Shown here in pieces: positions 12,977 through 25,080 of a stretch of DNA of 64,000 nt. Numbering within the stretch: position 1 is the first letter of the stretch; each line of letters opens with the position of its first letter. The notes under the pieces were generated by a model, which was not told where the DNA came from, ran no database searches, and saw nothing but the letters and a program-made list of their open reading frames with translations. The DNA comes from Blasia pusilla. Its lineage: Eukaryota; Marchantiophyta; Marchantiopsida; Blasiales. Made by a program: the position numbers and the translations under genes. The stretch is taken from assembly GCA_050084515.1 (NCBI GenBank), contig CM114272.1, positions 3,038,001 to 3,102,000 on the forward strand, in the 5' to 3' direction.

Positions 12977-13688
12977 TGTTATTGTAATGTACAAGAAGTT
13001 TAAGAATTTATCTTTTTACAGTAATTTAATCAATTCGATCCTCAAGAGAATCATGATTATGTGAAAAGAGAGTTCAAGATGGCATTTATCTTGCAATAGT
13101 TGTAGTTAAGTGTATACAATTCAGATTCAATCACTTATCAATGTATTCTTCTCTCTATTAGTACCCAGATTTCTTTCCTCGATTCTCTTCAATGTAATTG
13201 CATTCACGCTTAGCTAGATCTTCACTCAACATCAAAGAACCTCACAAAGACCTCAACAAGAAGCTCGCTTCTCCTACTTTCGGAACTCAATCCGTCTAGG
13301 CAGACTACTCTCTGCCAAATAGATTTCTTACAACTTGATGTTGATTATTCTAATGATGAAAGTGTTCTCTTGATTCACTCTTCGCTTTGCAGACCCAATA
13401 AGAATTCTCAGATATATGCATCGTACATCAGAATGAAGAAATGAGTTCCTTACTACTCCATCAAGAATGAGAAAGCTTCAAAGTGTATACAAGCTTGAGA
13501 GAGTACTACTCCCTTGCTAGGACCATTCCTACAGCATAAGGACTTTGTGAAAGAATGATGAGGATAGCTACTTTCATGCTTCTTAAATATCTTCTGAGAC
13601 AGTAGTAGGTCCAAAGATCTGAAACGTCTCTTAGGAATCTAATGTCTATTTAGAGTTTGTAACTACCTTGATCTACGGTTCTCTTACA
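12977..13688 (-). repeat. Ty3/gypsy LTR, 3' copy (minus orientation)
   Basis: The reverse complement of this segment aligns with the LTR at 3670-4364. On the minus strand it starts TGTAAGAGAACCGTAGATC and ends CAATAACA. It follows the minus-strand pol and 3' ORF region, so it is a 3' LTR. The five bases after it on the minus strand are AATAC; before the plus-strand LTR they are AAAAC. Confidence 0.65.
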
Positions 13689-13902
13689 ACTGATCCTCAA
13701 GGTCTAGCTGCACCTCGTTGAGAAGCTTTTGTTCTGCCTCCAAGATTGAGATCCTCCCCGTGGCTTCTGACCATTATGCTACTAAGTCCATGTTAGTTTC
13801 ATGTTGATCTTGGAGTAACTTAGATATCTGTGCATTATGTGTTGCTACTTTCTTGAATTCCTTTTGGAGAAGAGTCACTTGGTGTTGGTATTATCGAATC
13901 AT

Positions 13903-14244
13903 CTATGAAGCTTCCTTGACTTGGGACACCAACTCATCCGCCCCAAACTCCATATTTATTGCCAAGCTTTCCCATTGGCGTGCATTCGGTGATTCATATT
14001 GGGCTTGTACCAACTCGGTTTGAGCTTTACGAAGCGTCGCTTTAGTGTCTTCGACTTCTTGATTGCGAAGCTTGAGCTGTTGCTCTGCCACTCTTCGTTG
14101 TGCTTCGTTCTCTGATGAAGCTTGTGCCCTATAGTTCATATCATCGAGCGCTTGTAGATATTGGTCCACATCTGCTTTGTCATCTAGGTGTAGTACCCGC
14201 TGTAGTTGACTCATGATAGGAACGGTCAGATTAAGAAACCACAC
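13903..14244 (-). pseudogene. Coiled-coil ORF between gypsy pol and 3' LTR
   Basis: A 113-codon frame with heptad-rich sequence (AQRRVAEQQLKLRNQEVEDT and following), likely a coiled coil. It lies between the integrase and the 3' LTR, where Tat-type Ty3/gypsy elements may carry an extra ORF. The whole 13.9-15.5 kb stretch has higher GC than its surroundings and many CTTCG/CGAAG words. No enzyme motif is visible. Confidence 0.4.
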
Positions 14245-14523
14245 AAGGTGCGTTGCTGTCTATGTCATGCGACGAAGAGTAAGGGGCTCGTCGCTAGTGC
14301 AAGGGGTCTCCACCGAATCCTCTTGGGGCATTGGGTTTGCGTCTGAAGGCGTCTCAAAGTTTACCCTTCCACGCTTTGGTCTTGGCTATTCGGTTTGTTC
14401 TTCGTCTTTTCCTGAAGCCAAAGCATGGGGATGTCAGCTTTGAACTGCTTCGCGCGTCGGCGTGACTTCGCGGCTTCCTGAAGGTAAAGTTTCACCCATC
14501 TTTGGTAAGCGTACTAGAGTCAC

Positions 14524-14898
14524 TTACGTCCAATCTAGCGCATGATCAGTTGTCAATTCCTGCTTATGTATGTACAAGTGGATTAAAAAAGATGACAAGA
14601 AAGGCTTCGTGCTCGGATAGAGCGCTTCAAGCATTGCTCGTACATGTCTATCCAAGAATGTAGCGAAGTCAAACCCCAGTGCTTTGGGGTCCAGATGCTG
14701 ATTCTTGAGTACGTAGCACATCTTAACAAGCTTATTTGTCAAGTAGTAAGAGCGAGCAGGATAAAACAAGGTCATCAGATGCTTGCAAATCTGTCTGAAT
14801 AAGGGTGGGGACAATGAGGTAGCTTTGTAGCCATTTCTGCCTAGGCAATCCAACGTCACACAGCCGAGTGCCAACAAATCTTCGTGCTTTACCATCAA
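14524..14898 (-). pseudogene. Unknown ORF of the gypsy 3' region
   Basis: A 124-codon minus-strand frame with aromatic-rich segments (LFRQICKHLMTLFYPARSYY; FDFATFLDRHVRAMLEALYP). It lies upstream, on the minus strand, of the coiled-coil frame and probably belongs to the same extra ORF. I do not recognise a family. The interval 14,900-15,480 continues in the same style with stops. Confidence 0.35.
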
Positions 14899-15489
14899 AT
14901 CTGTGTCATACTCATACTTGGAAGCGGAAGGAAGGATATAAGTTGCTCTCCAATCATATGAAGTCCACTGTTATGGTTGGGCGCGATACCGGAACCCTTT
15001 CTTCTTGAACTTGGCAGCTGCGGCCGAAAAGCGAAGCTCCCCTAAAAGCTCGCCTGACGTCAATGTCCAATTGGATTGAAAAAAAATTTCCAGTGATTGC
15101 TCCTCGAGTACTTCAACCAATTCGGGTGACAGTTTTATCAGTGGCATGGCGGCACTTCACAGGATGGGCGTTCAGTCTTCACGAGGCATCGTGGGTGCCG
15201 AAAGAAGTGTTGTAGGTCAATCCCTGTGTGCTCCGCGCTTCGGCCTGCTGCGCAACTTTGTGGTTACTCCGTCCATGAAAATGACCGCCTGGGTAGTAGG
15301 CAGGCGCTTATGTGGGCAAAGTCCTGAACGATTTCTTGGTTGTGGCTGCGCGGGTGTAACTACCCTGCCCCAACGGCTAGAGTCTGCCTCTTTGCGCTTT
15401 GCATAAGACTAAAGCACTTCTTCGCTTTTACTTGCCTGTTACACCGTGAAGCGCTGCTCTTCCCCCTTCCTTCGCTTTTAGCCAAGGTA

Positions 15490-18400
15490 GGGTTGCGGCT
15501 CATGATACCTTTGAACATGCATGCCATTGACACGAGTTGGTAGTGCTTCTCCATTTAAGGTTTCTAGCTACAGTGATCCATTGTCATATATTGCTGATAA
15601 CCGGTAGGGTCCTATCCAGTTTAATTTTAACTTCTCGAGGAACTTCAACCGGCGGTTATCATACAACAACACAAGGTCCCCGATGCTTATAGATTGTGGC
15701 CGTAGATGTCGGTCGTATCATTGTTTCCGTTCGTCTTGTACGAGTTTGGTCTGGTTTAGAGCTAAGACCCGTGCTTCCTCCAATGCAACTAAGGTCTCAT
15801 TCCTTCCATGGAGAACCCCGACAGCATCCTCCATTCTATTTCCCTCCAACACGCAATTCAATAGGGGTCAAGGGTTGAACTCCATAAGTAAGGTAGAACG
15901 GGATATACTTGGTCGTAACCTTCTCTGCTGTCCGGTAGGCCCACAATGCCGCTAAGATTTTCACGTCCTAATTGTAGGAATATGTAATCGTCAAGCCATT
16001 CAGTATCCGGCAGATCAGTCTGTTAGATTTTTTGGTTAACCCATTGGCTTTAGGGTTGTACGGCGTGGTCTTTTGATGCTTGATTAAGAAGTGGGAAGTT
16101 AGAGACTCAACAGTCTTGTTCAGGAAGTGAGTGCCATGATCATTTACCAATTCCAACAGGCAACCATACCGGGTGATAATCATTTTGTATAAAAATTTGG
16201 CCATTGCCTCACTGTCATCTTCACGCGTGGCCACCGCCTCGACCATCTTGGTACAATAGTCGGTGGCTATAAGGATATACTTCCCCCCTGTTTGGCGGGT
16301 AGCAGGGGAAAGAGGGCCCACAAAGTCAATACCCCAAGGGCATGATAGGCACCAAAGGCCACCGCAAGGTAGCCGTGGGCCGGACAACTCTTTGACATGC
16401 ATCACAACTCTGAATAAATTGGCCTACATCCTTGTACATGGTTGGCCACCAGTAACGCGCGGCCAAGATTTTCTTGACGGTGTTCTTGAAGGCATAGTGT
16501 CCTCTGGAATAGGCCCCATGCATGGCCCTAATAACATGGGGAATTTCTTCTACTTCCAAGCATCGTTGATACTCTTCATCAGCGCCTAATATGAATAGTA
16601 CTCCCTGACACAACTCATATGGTCCTATTTTATGTAAAAAAACTGCCCGTTCCTCCGCCGTCATAGGAGCTGGAAGTTTTAAGGTAATAAAAAAATGCAA
16701 AATATCTTTATAGAGGGATTGGCACAATTGGTCCTTAGTAATCTGGAACAAGTCCTCATCAGGGATGGTATCGTCCAAGGTCTATGTAAGGTCTGCATTT
16801 TGCATCTGCAACTGTGATAGGAAATTTGCGTTGGTATGGACCTTCCCGACACGGGTAATTAAATCAGCTGTAAATTCCTGAAGTAACAAGATCCAATGCG
16901 CAATATGACTTGAAAGGTCCGCCTTGACCATTAACGGTCGGAGTGCAAAATGGTCCATATGAAAGACGAAATCATACCCTAATAAATAATGGTAAAACTT
17001 CTTGCACCATTCCCAACCCTCCCGTTCGGTAGTGGTATATTTTTTTTTGGCTGAAGATAATTGTTGTTCGGCGTAATAAACCGGATAATCATGTTTTTTT
17101 ATCATCAAGCTGGCTGAGCACGACCCCAATGGCAAACAACGATGTGTCTACAAACACGTGGAAGGGTTTCATCTAGTCAGGAGACCGTAGTACGGTAGGC
17201 GCAAGCAATGCTTGTTCTAATGCTTCAAATGTTGTTTGGCAGGTTAGGGTCCACTCCCATTCGGTGGCCTTCTTAAGCAACGCGGTTAGGGCTCCTGCTT
17301 TTACCTCATAATCCTTAATAAACCGTCGATAGTTTCTGGCGTGGCCCAGGAAGCCTCTCAATTCTCTAAGATTCGTGGGAGGTTCCAATGCTACGATAAT
17401 ATCTACTTTGGCCTTATCCACCTCAATCCCTTGGGCAGACACTTGGTGTCCCAACAAGATACCTTGTCTCATGGCAAAATATGATTTTTCAGGATGGAGG
17501 GATAAATGCACTCCTCGCCATCGAGCCAGGGTTAATTCTAATTTTTGCAAATGCTCTGCTTCTGTACTGAAAATACAAAAGTCGTCGAGGAAGATTTCGA
17601 TGAACTTCCGCAAATACTCTTGGAAGATGGATCATCCGCTCAAAGGTTGCCAGCGCATTGCACAAACCAAACGGCATTACTCAATATGCAAAGGTGTCCT
17701 AGTCCGTGGTGAATGTCGTGAGATACCGATCTTTCTCCCTAATGGATACATGGTTATAGCCCGAGTACCCGTCCAAAAATGTATAACGCTCATGGCCCGC
17801 AACTTTGTCCAAAATGTTGTCGGTGCAGGGTAGGGGAATGTTGGATTCTCAACATCCACTTCTCTAAGCACCATTAATCTGATTGGCCCGCTTGTATGAG
17901 GAGAAGCCTAGATTGATGGTTTCGAATTAGACGTCGAAGGACTCATAGTAATATGACGTTGGTGGTTTGAGGAGTAGCGTTACTAGGTTTATCTAACCCT
18001 ATATTGCAAAAATTTTTTATTAATAGAAACGAAGAAAAATAGGTAAAACCCCTAGATTTCCCAAGTAGTCAAATAGTCGGGAGCCGCAGCAGTAGCGCAT
18101 TCTCGTATGTCGAGTTATCTCCATGTTCAGGTTTCATTGAAGCTCTTTAGTGAGCGCACGGACGAACTAGGCCACTTTGTATTTCTAAGTTTTGTAAAGA
18201 TTTCAGTGATTTTGTCACTTTCTGTTTTCTCACAGGGATGACCGTCTTTCAAGGTGGCCGCATTCAACTTTCGATAATCTTGGCACACCTTGATTTTCCC
18301 GGTTTTCTTCTTGGGTACAATTACAATGGGAGACACCCACTCGCTACTTAACACGGGGTAAATTATTCCAGCTTTGAGACGATGTTCAATTTCGTCCTTG

Positions 18401-19165
18401 ACCAACAACGAGTATGTAGGATTAAGGTGATACTGCCTCATCCGCACCGGGACATCGCCTGCTTTTAGATCGATATGGTGTTCACCATACTATGGTGGAA
18501 TGCCTGTCATTTCATCCATGGAATACGCAAACACATCCAAGTACTCAAGCAATAAGATTTTATACTTGGTGAGTTCTGCAGGAGACAATTTTGCCGAGAG
18601 GCGTAAGGACTTCTGACTCATAATTGGGACATGTACATAGTCCTTTTCCTGAAATATATTTTTTGTAAATTGGAATATGCTATGGCCTAAATTTTCTTCC
18701 TCTTGGGTTGATCTCTATTCCCTAGAGGCCGACTCTTCATCTATTTCATAGCACTCTGAATAATATACGGTAGAGGAGGACTCGGTTGCTGTGGTTTGAT
18801 CCTGGTCTGACGTTTAGCCCTCATCATTCGGGGGCGTTTGTCCTTGAGGTGGTCGTGATTTCCATGAAAGCTTGATGAGTCTTTTTGGAACCTGGTCCGG
18901 AGCTTGGAATGTGAATTGTCTTCTTTTCCAGTCGATGGTCACTCGCGCACCGTAGAGCCAAGGCCTTCCAATGTGCAAGGGTTATCCAGTGGTCGCCAAG
19001 GGTTGCAACACTAAGTAATCCAGAAAAAATAATACACCCCCTAGCATCATTGGAATCTGAGTGAGTTGTCCGAGGGGTTGCTTCTGAGATTGATCCGTGA
19101 ACCGTAGATATTTGTCTATGGGCTCGTACTTCGTGTACCCCAGAGCATGGGCTGTCTATTCAAAA
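15490..19165 (-). pseudogene. Ty3/gypsy pol (protease-RT-RNase H-integrase), broken
   Basis: Read on the minus strand from high to low coordinates. The protease end is at about 19,150-18,940 (PLGQLTQIPMMLGG, IGRPWLYGARVTID). The RT N-terminus is at 18,447-18,240 (SPIVIVPKKKTGKIKVCQDY). After a solo LTR insertion, RT continues with MPFGLCNALATFERM near 17,677 and an FLDD catalytic box near 17,590. RNase H follows at 17,135-16,782 (YYAEQQLSSAKKKYTTTERE). The integrase zinc finger is near 16,540-16,390 (H..H...CDACQR), and the core is at 16,350-15,980 (GIDFVGP, LVNDHGTHF). The integrase C-terminus is at about 15,800-15,500 (YDRHLRPQSISIGDLVLLYD). Frames change several times. The integrase glutamate position appears as lysine (ANGLTKKSN), so it is dead by several criteria. 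Confidence 0.8.
17839..18234 (+). mobile_element. Copia solo LTR inside gypsy RT
   Basis: A 396-bp copy of the LTR found at 58,972-59,395, beginning TGTTGGATTCTCAACATCC and ending TTTTCTCACA. It is flanked by GGGAA on the left and GGGAT on the right, a near-match for a five-base target duplication. It splits the reverse transcriptase of the minus-strand gypsy element and has no internal region, so it probably arose by recombination between two LTRs. It lacks the roughly 18 bp found after GCATCA in the other copy. Confidence 0.75.
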
Positions 19166-19239
19166 TTTATATTTCCATGACATTTTCATTTTTTCAGACT
19201 TCTCACATGGTAAGACTTTGCGTATCTTTGTATAGAAAA

Positions 19240-20880
19240 TAGGAATTCCTAATCTTCATTTGAATGGAGAGATCACAAATCATGTATTCTTGAATGTTCA
19301 GTACCATTTGGAGGATAGAGGAAAGAGATTGTGAGTCTTCCCAAACATGCCCCAACCTATCTTCCATGAAGAAAACATTAATTTTGCATCTTAAGGAAGA
19401 TGCAATTGTACATAATACTTAAGAGTTATATCAAAAAGCTATCCATGGAGAGGCACTCTGTTGTTTGGGATGTTGTGCATGAACAACTTGAAAAGTTTAG
19501 TGAAAATCTTCATCCTTTGATAAGAATATGAAAGCTTTCACCAATGTGAACTTCTTCTAAATTTTTCAGGTAAATCATCAATATGATACCTTATATCATA
19601 CCTCATCATGTCTTTGCAAGAAAAAAAAGTTTCGACGGTCAAGGTGGAAGAAGGAAAACTTTTCTCTATAATCTCGTTCTTAAAAGTTATGGTGTAAAGG
19701 AGATATTGCATTAGTTTTTGCCTCATTTGGGATAGCAACTTTATTATTGGAAGAAGGTCGTGCTACATAGTCTCCCTTCAAGATTCCGATTAATATGGAT
19801 GAAGTTCCATTTTCAAGGAAGAACCAAAGTGTTTTCCTCTTGTAATGAGTTCGTTTGATTACTTCCTTCAATTTCTTCCAAGATAACAAGTTATTCCTCA
19901 CATCTTGTAGCATACACGTTAAAAGTAATGAGACACGTGTAATCCGAAATGCTAAGCTTATCATATGGGATGAAGCACTTATGGCGTCTTTGAGGCTATC
20001 AACTGTATTGCAAGATATTACGAGATTAGTATCTAATGACTTAAGAGAGGTTCCATTTGGTGGAAACCATATAGTTTTTGGTAGAGATTTTTGCCAAGTC
20101 CTTTATTATTTTCCATTCTTGATCATCCGCAAATTATGCAAGCCACATTTAAGAGATCCGCTTTATGGTGTCATATAAGAAATATGAAAATCATAAAAAA
20201 TATGAGAGTCCCAAATTTCGAAGGTATGATATATTTTTTTAAATTTTTTTATATAATCATATTCTAAATTTATTCATTGGTTATTTCAAAAGTTACACTT
20301 TTCAAAATAAAAATTAAATTATGTGCTTATATGGAGATCTCTTACATGCCAATCTAGAAAGTTTTTGCAAAAAGGTTATGGGAAGTTGGAGAGGGGCGTT
20401 TTCCTTTACATAAATATTAGAGGAAGATATGATTCAATTGCCTCATGATATAGTATCCAAAACTAAAAATATCAATAATATCATTAATATAATTTATGGG
20501 ACTAATTTGGAACGATTTCGTAACATAAAGTTCTTGAGGGATATCGTTATTTTAGCACCGAAAAATAAAGATGTGGATCATATGAATACAGAAGTCTCGA
20601 TTCCATGGAGAAGTAAATATTTTCATTTTCATTTCTTTCATTGAACTTTCAATTCTTAATAACAATGACATGGATCTTATGAAAATATACTTACATACAA
20701 TTATATGACATATGCATGAGCATATTTATCTTGGTGGAGATTCCATTGTTGATGAGGGTACGTCTCATATTTATCCCATAGAGTTTCTTAATAAGTGCTT
20801 TCCTTTGGGTCTACCCCAAATTTTTGGACCTTAAAAATTCACTAGGAGAAATGTATGATTTTTATGACTAAATTTGGCAT
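19240..20880 (+). pseudogene. Helitron PIF1-like helicase, broken
   Basis: Frames on the plus strand match the Helitron helicase in order. They are a segment at 19,240-19,390 (EITNHVFLNVQYHLEDRGKR), a Walker-A-side stretch at 19,705-19,800 (SFGIATLLLEEGRAT, then FKIPINMDEVPF), and the Walker B box at 19,945-20,120 (AKLIIWDEALMA, PFGGNHIVFGRDFCQVL). A later part at 20,429-20,615 (IVILAPKNKDVDHMN) and an end near 20,730-20,850 (GDSIVDEGTSHIYPIEFLN) follow. In canonical proteins the boxes read WDE(A/S) and GGDFRQVLPV. Many stops and frameshifts are present. Terminal TC and CTRR ends were not located. Confidence 0.7.
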
Positions 20881-22650
20881 GATTTCTTGAAAGAATAACT
20901 CAAATTATAACTAAAATGGTTTAGGCATTTATTTAAGGATTGTGCCACTTATCTAGTGATTTGCCTCTGCCCTAAGTAGTTAGCAATATCTTTTAGTCCT
21001 AAACAAATCATATCTCCTCATTTGCCGAATATTTGTGGGTTATGAACAATGACCTATGTTTTTAAGGATTTCATCCTCTAGTCATATTATGTTTCACATT
21101 TATCTTGGGATATAATTTGTCTTAATCATTCTGTTATAGTTAAGCATTGAGACACTATTTCACTAAGATCCTCATACTTTCCAGCATAAATTGTTCATAT
21201 ATGGCTATATCAAGATTTGGAAGAATACTTACACAACATTTAAAACCAATTTAAATATCTGTGTATTTGCAATTTAAATATCCATTTTTCCTTTCTAATT
21301 CTATTTGGTGGGAAAATGTCCATATTTCTTGTCAAAATATCATCTTAATCTGAAAGTACATATATAAGAATATTTGTATGATTAAATTTCTTTAAGTTAG
21401 TTTGAGTAATGGATCAATAAACGAGGAAGACTAATCACGACAATGATCATTATCTTTGAATGGACATGTCAAGAGCATTCTTCTTTGTATTTCCTTCATC
21501 TTAAAACATCATTGATTCCCACCATTTGGTGTTTTTGATATTTTAATTCCCTTTCCAGAAAATCATTTCAATATTTTCATTTTGGCCTTATATCCTAAGA
21601 CCAAATTGCATATTTTGAACAAGTGGCATGATTTATGAACTCCTTGATGGAGAGATGTAAAAAAAGAAGAGATAAACAAGAGTAGGAGAATTTTAAGTGG
21701 AAATATTTTTAGCATTTTCATATTCATGTTGAAACATCATTTGGATTACTTTTAACTCTTCCATAATGAATTGGAAAACCTTTATTCCTCTTTAGATGAA
21801 TGTTTTTTATTTGGTTTTGAGGATCTTGACAAAGTTGTATGATTTATGCATTCTTTTTAAAATGTGGAATATCACAATGTTGTTGATATCTTAGAAATCA
21901 TTATTTTCAAAATTAAAATTTTAGCATCAAGAAATATTCCTCCTCCAACACATCAATAATTGAATCCATTTTTCTTACTTAATACAAGATGATTTTTCTT
22001 TTAATTCCAATGAAACACCAATTTCAGCATTCTTGGTGAATCAAAATATTTTTGGGTTCCCGACTTCCTTGAAGTCATGCTTACAAGTAAAATAAGGATT
22101 TAAGTCCATTTAAATATGACTAAGACATTAAGTTCTTTTGCAACCAATCAAGTCTCTTTTAGTCACCGACAACCTATATTGTAGGATCTTGAAGTTAAAA
22201 TGTTCACAATGTTGTTGATAGTGTTTATTTTCCTCGTTTCTTTGGACATCTCGGGAGAGTGAAGGCTAGCGTGGGATGTGGTTGAAGTTATCGTAGACCC
22301 GTCTACGATGACGTCTAGCAATGTTTGAAGCAGAACATTGCAAATATTACAATGTTTGCAACAAAAACTAAATAATTTTATGACTTCATAGTAAAGGAGG
22401 CAATGGATGATTGAATGCAGACTTTGCCAAGGTTCATGCGTTGGTAATCCAAATCGGAGCTTAAGACCCAATTCCAAAGCATTCTTAAGTGAAGAAACAA
22501 ACAATCTTCGCCTCATGGACCCTCCGACCCAACCCCTTTCCCCCATCCACAAAGAATTTGTAAATTCCTCTTGGTGGTAGACCTACTATTTCCCGCTAAA
22601 GGAGCTGTTCGGGCTTTGGAAGACATTCTACTGACGTTTCTAGGGCATTT
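20881..22650. other. AT-rich DNA, no gene recognised
   Basis: I see no coding signature, repeat array or RNA gene here. There are only short chance frames and AT-rich low-complexity sequence. Confidence 0.5.
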
Positions 22651-22799
22651 GGAAATATAGTTCCAATGGAAGGTTATTGAAGGATATTTGGAACTTTAGT
22701 TCCAAATGAGCTCGGAAGTATTTTGTTTCTACCACTCAAGATAGCCCTAAAGCTGACAACGAAATGTGCTAGTTCGACCCCAAAAAAGCTCCCATCGAG

Positions 22800-23700
22800 T
22801 GCCACAATCGGATCTTAAGTGCCAATTCAAGAACATTCGGAACTCTAGCTCCAAATGAGCTTGGAGCCCTTGGCCCCTCCTTTTCTGAAAGAATCTGGAA
22901 TGTTCTCTTGGTAGTAGACCTGCTATTATTGTCGGAAGGAGCTCTTCGGGCTTTGCAATAGCAAGTACCACCAAATAAAGGACATTCCAAACTATAGTTC
23001 CAATCAAAGTTATATTCCACTAATCGGACGCCTTCTACAATTGGAATTGGATCTAAGGTTCCAATTGGACTATAGACTAAGTATGGCTCCAAATGACGTT
23101 TAGTGGGCGCGATAGTTAGGGATACAATCACGACTTACCTTTTCATTCTATATCTATTTCCGACCTATTGGGATCTTAGGAGCCAATTAAAGGCCATTCA
23201 GAACTTCAGTTCCAATCAAGGTTGGGGATTTCCCTTTACCAGACGTCATCGACAGTCATAATTGGATCTTAGGATCCGATTGGACTTAGACTAAGTATGG
23301 CTCCAAATGACGTTCAACGGGCGTGGCAGTTAGGAACACAAACAGAACTTAGGATCTGATTCTATATTTTTTCCGACCTATAGGGATCTTAGGAGCAGGC
23401 CATTAAGAACTGGAATTCCAATTGAGGATGGGGGTTTAATATTACCAGACGCCTTCTACGGCCGGAGTACTATCTTAGGTTCCAATTGTATAATCAAAAC
23501 TTGGGTTCTGATTCTACATTTTTTTCCGACCTATTGGGATCTAAGGAGCCAATCAAGGGCCATTCGGAACATTAGTGCCAATCGAGGATGGCGATTTCCC
23601 TTTAAAGAACGCCTTCTACAACCGGAATTGGATCTTAGGATCCAATTGGACTAAGACTCAGTATGGCTCCAAATTATGTTTAGCGGACGTGTAATGTACA
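22800..23700. repeat. Degenerate tandem array with a hairpin in each unit
   Basis: About four units start near GACGCCTTCTAC or its variants at 23,027, 23,242, 23,448 and 23,608 (spacings about 215, 206 and 160 bp). Each unit has a palindromic core of the type AATTGGATC-TTAG-GATCCAATT. Most follow it with AGTATGGCTCCAAAT and a CCGACCTATTGGGATCTTAGG block. Weaker related TTCCAAT/ATTGGAA words extend left to 22,640. It is non-coding. Confidence 0.65.
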
Positions 23701-25080
23701 ATTCTAGAAAAAAGGTACTCTTTCTATCGCAAAGTACTATGTTCTTTCCCAAGAGACCACCGTTTCTTGAGTAAAGAGAGGTTTTATAAAGAATATCAAG
23801 AATGAACTTCTTCTTCACTAAAATGCTTCACTAACTCCAATAACTAAATCTTCACTGAGACAAAAGAATAAAAAAGGATTTTCTTTCCTCTTAGAACAAA
23901 CTCTTCTCAAGTGCACACGAAGACTCTTGCAAATTTGCAATAACAAAGCTCCAATGAAGTCCTTAAAGAGACTTCAGGAATGGCGGCTCACCCTACTTTC
24001 AAAACTTAATCTATCATGACACTTTACTCAATGTCTAACAGCTTTCCTACGCTTCTTCCTGATTATCTTTTGGAATTTTGAAATCACAAGACTCAACTCT
24101 CATCTCTACTGCAACTCAATAGGAGCCCCATTCAATTCCGCACATCAGAAAGAATGAGAGAAGACTCTTCTTTTGCATCAAAGAGTCGAAAGACTAGAAA
24201 GTATTACAAGCTTCAAAGCGCAGAAGACTCTTTGGCTTGGATCATCCCCAAAAAAAACCTTACCCAATTCCACAAGACTACACATAAAACTTCCCACATA
24301 AAAGAATGCCTCTGACCAATAGTACTAGAGAATTCGCGACACAAGGGAATTCCGCAGCGCTTCCGCGCTGATTTCTCCCAAAGAAAATGTAAAACCTGTG
24401 AAAAGACAAATGAGAAAGCTACATGGTGCTCCCGAGAGCACCGGCATGGGTAATCTGCCCACACTCAAATTCTACCAACATTTGGGGAGCGCTTCCGCGC
24501 GCCACTCTCATGTACGAAAAAACGGTAAAAGAAAACAACAAACTGAATGATTGTTGCTCCCGTGAGCACTCCCATGGATCATGAAGCAGGGAACACGGTC
24601 CCTAACCTGCAAACACAGCGAAACTCTAGCAAGCTCCCGTATTGTAGCTCTCATTCTCTCTTTGTAAAGTAAGATTCAATCTCTCTCTATATCATCTCAC
24701 ACCATAGCTCTCAAAGGTGTGCACTCTTCCATGTCAAACCAAACCCACTCTCCTAATGAGAGGTTTGGGTTACATTCACAAGGCAAGGAACCATAGCTCC
24801 GTTGTCTCATGCCAAAAGGTCCAACAAAGAGAGAATGAGCTCTCAAGCTCTCTCCATGAACCCATGCTCCCAAGTCACCTCCTTGGCTTTTGACCTGATG
24901 TAGGAGGTCAAAGGCCACTTACAAAAAATATAAAGTCAACTATCCCTAACATGGAAACTTACCCGAAATAATAAGTTTATCTATATGGCTCCAAATGAGC
25001 CGAAACGAAGGGGAAACCTGCTCTCTCAGGTTTCTCGGGGCCTCAACAGGTCATTCTCGACCTCTTGGGCATGTCCTCCA
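23700..25080 (-). repeat. Possible diverged LTR-like sequence
   Basis: Parts of this stretch recall the minus-strand gypsy LTR at 13.0-13.7 kb: CACATCAGAAAGAATGAGAG near 24,140 against TACATCAGAATGAAGAAATG near 13,425, followed in both by an AAAG/TATTACAAGCTT block and a GGA(T/C)CATTCC-like word. It also holds a 130-bp duplication with hairpins (24,355-24,580). No primer-binding site or pol lies next to it, so the call is tentative. Confidence 0.3.
24355..24580. repeat. Duplicated pair of small hairpins, period about 130 bp
   Basis: CAGCGC-TTCC-GCGCTG at 24,355-24,370 and GGTGCTC-CCGA-GAGCACC at 24,425-24,442 form a pair. A second pair follows, GCGCTTCCGCGC near 24,489 and GCTCCCGTGAGC near 24,556. 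The first hairpins are perfect and the second pair is partly decayed. Confidence 0.55.
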
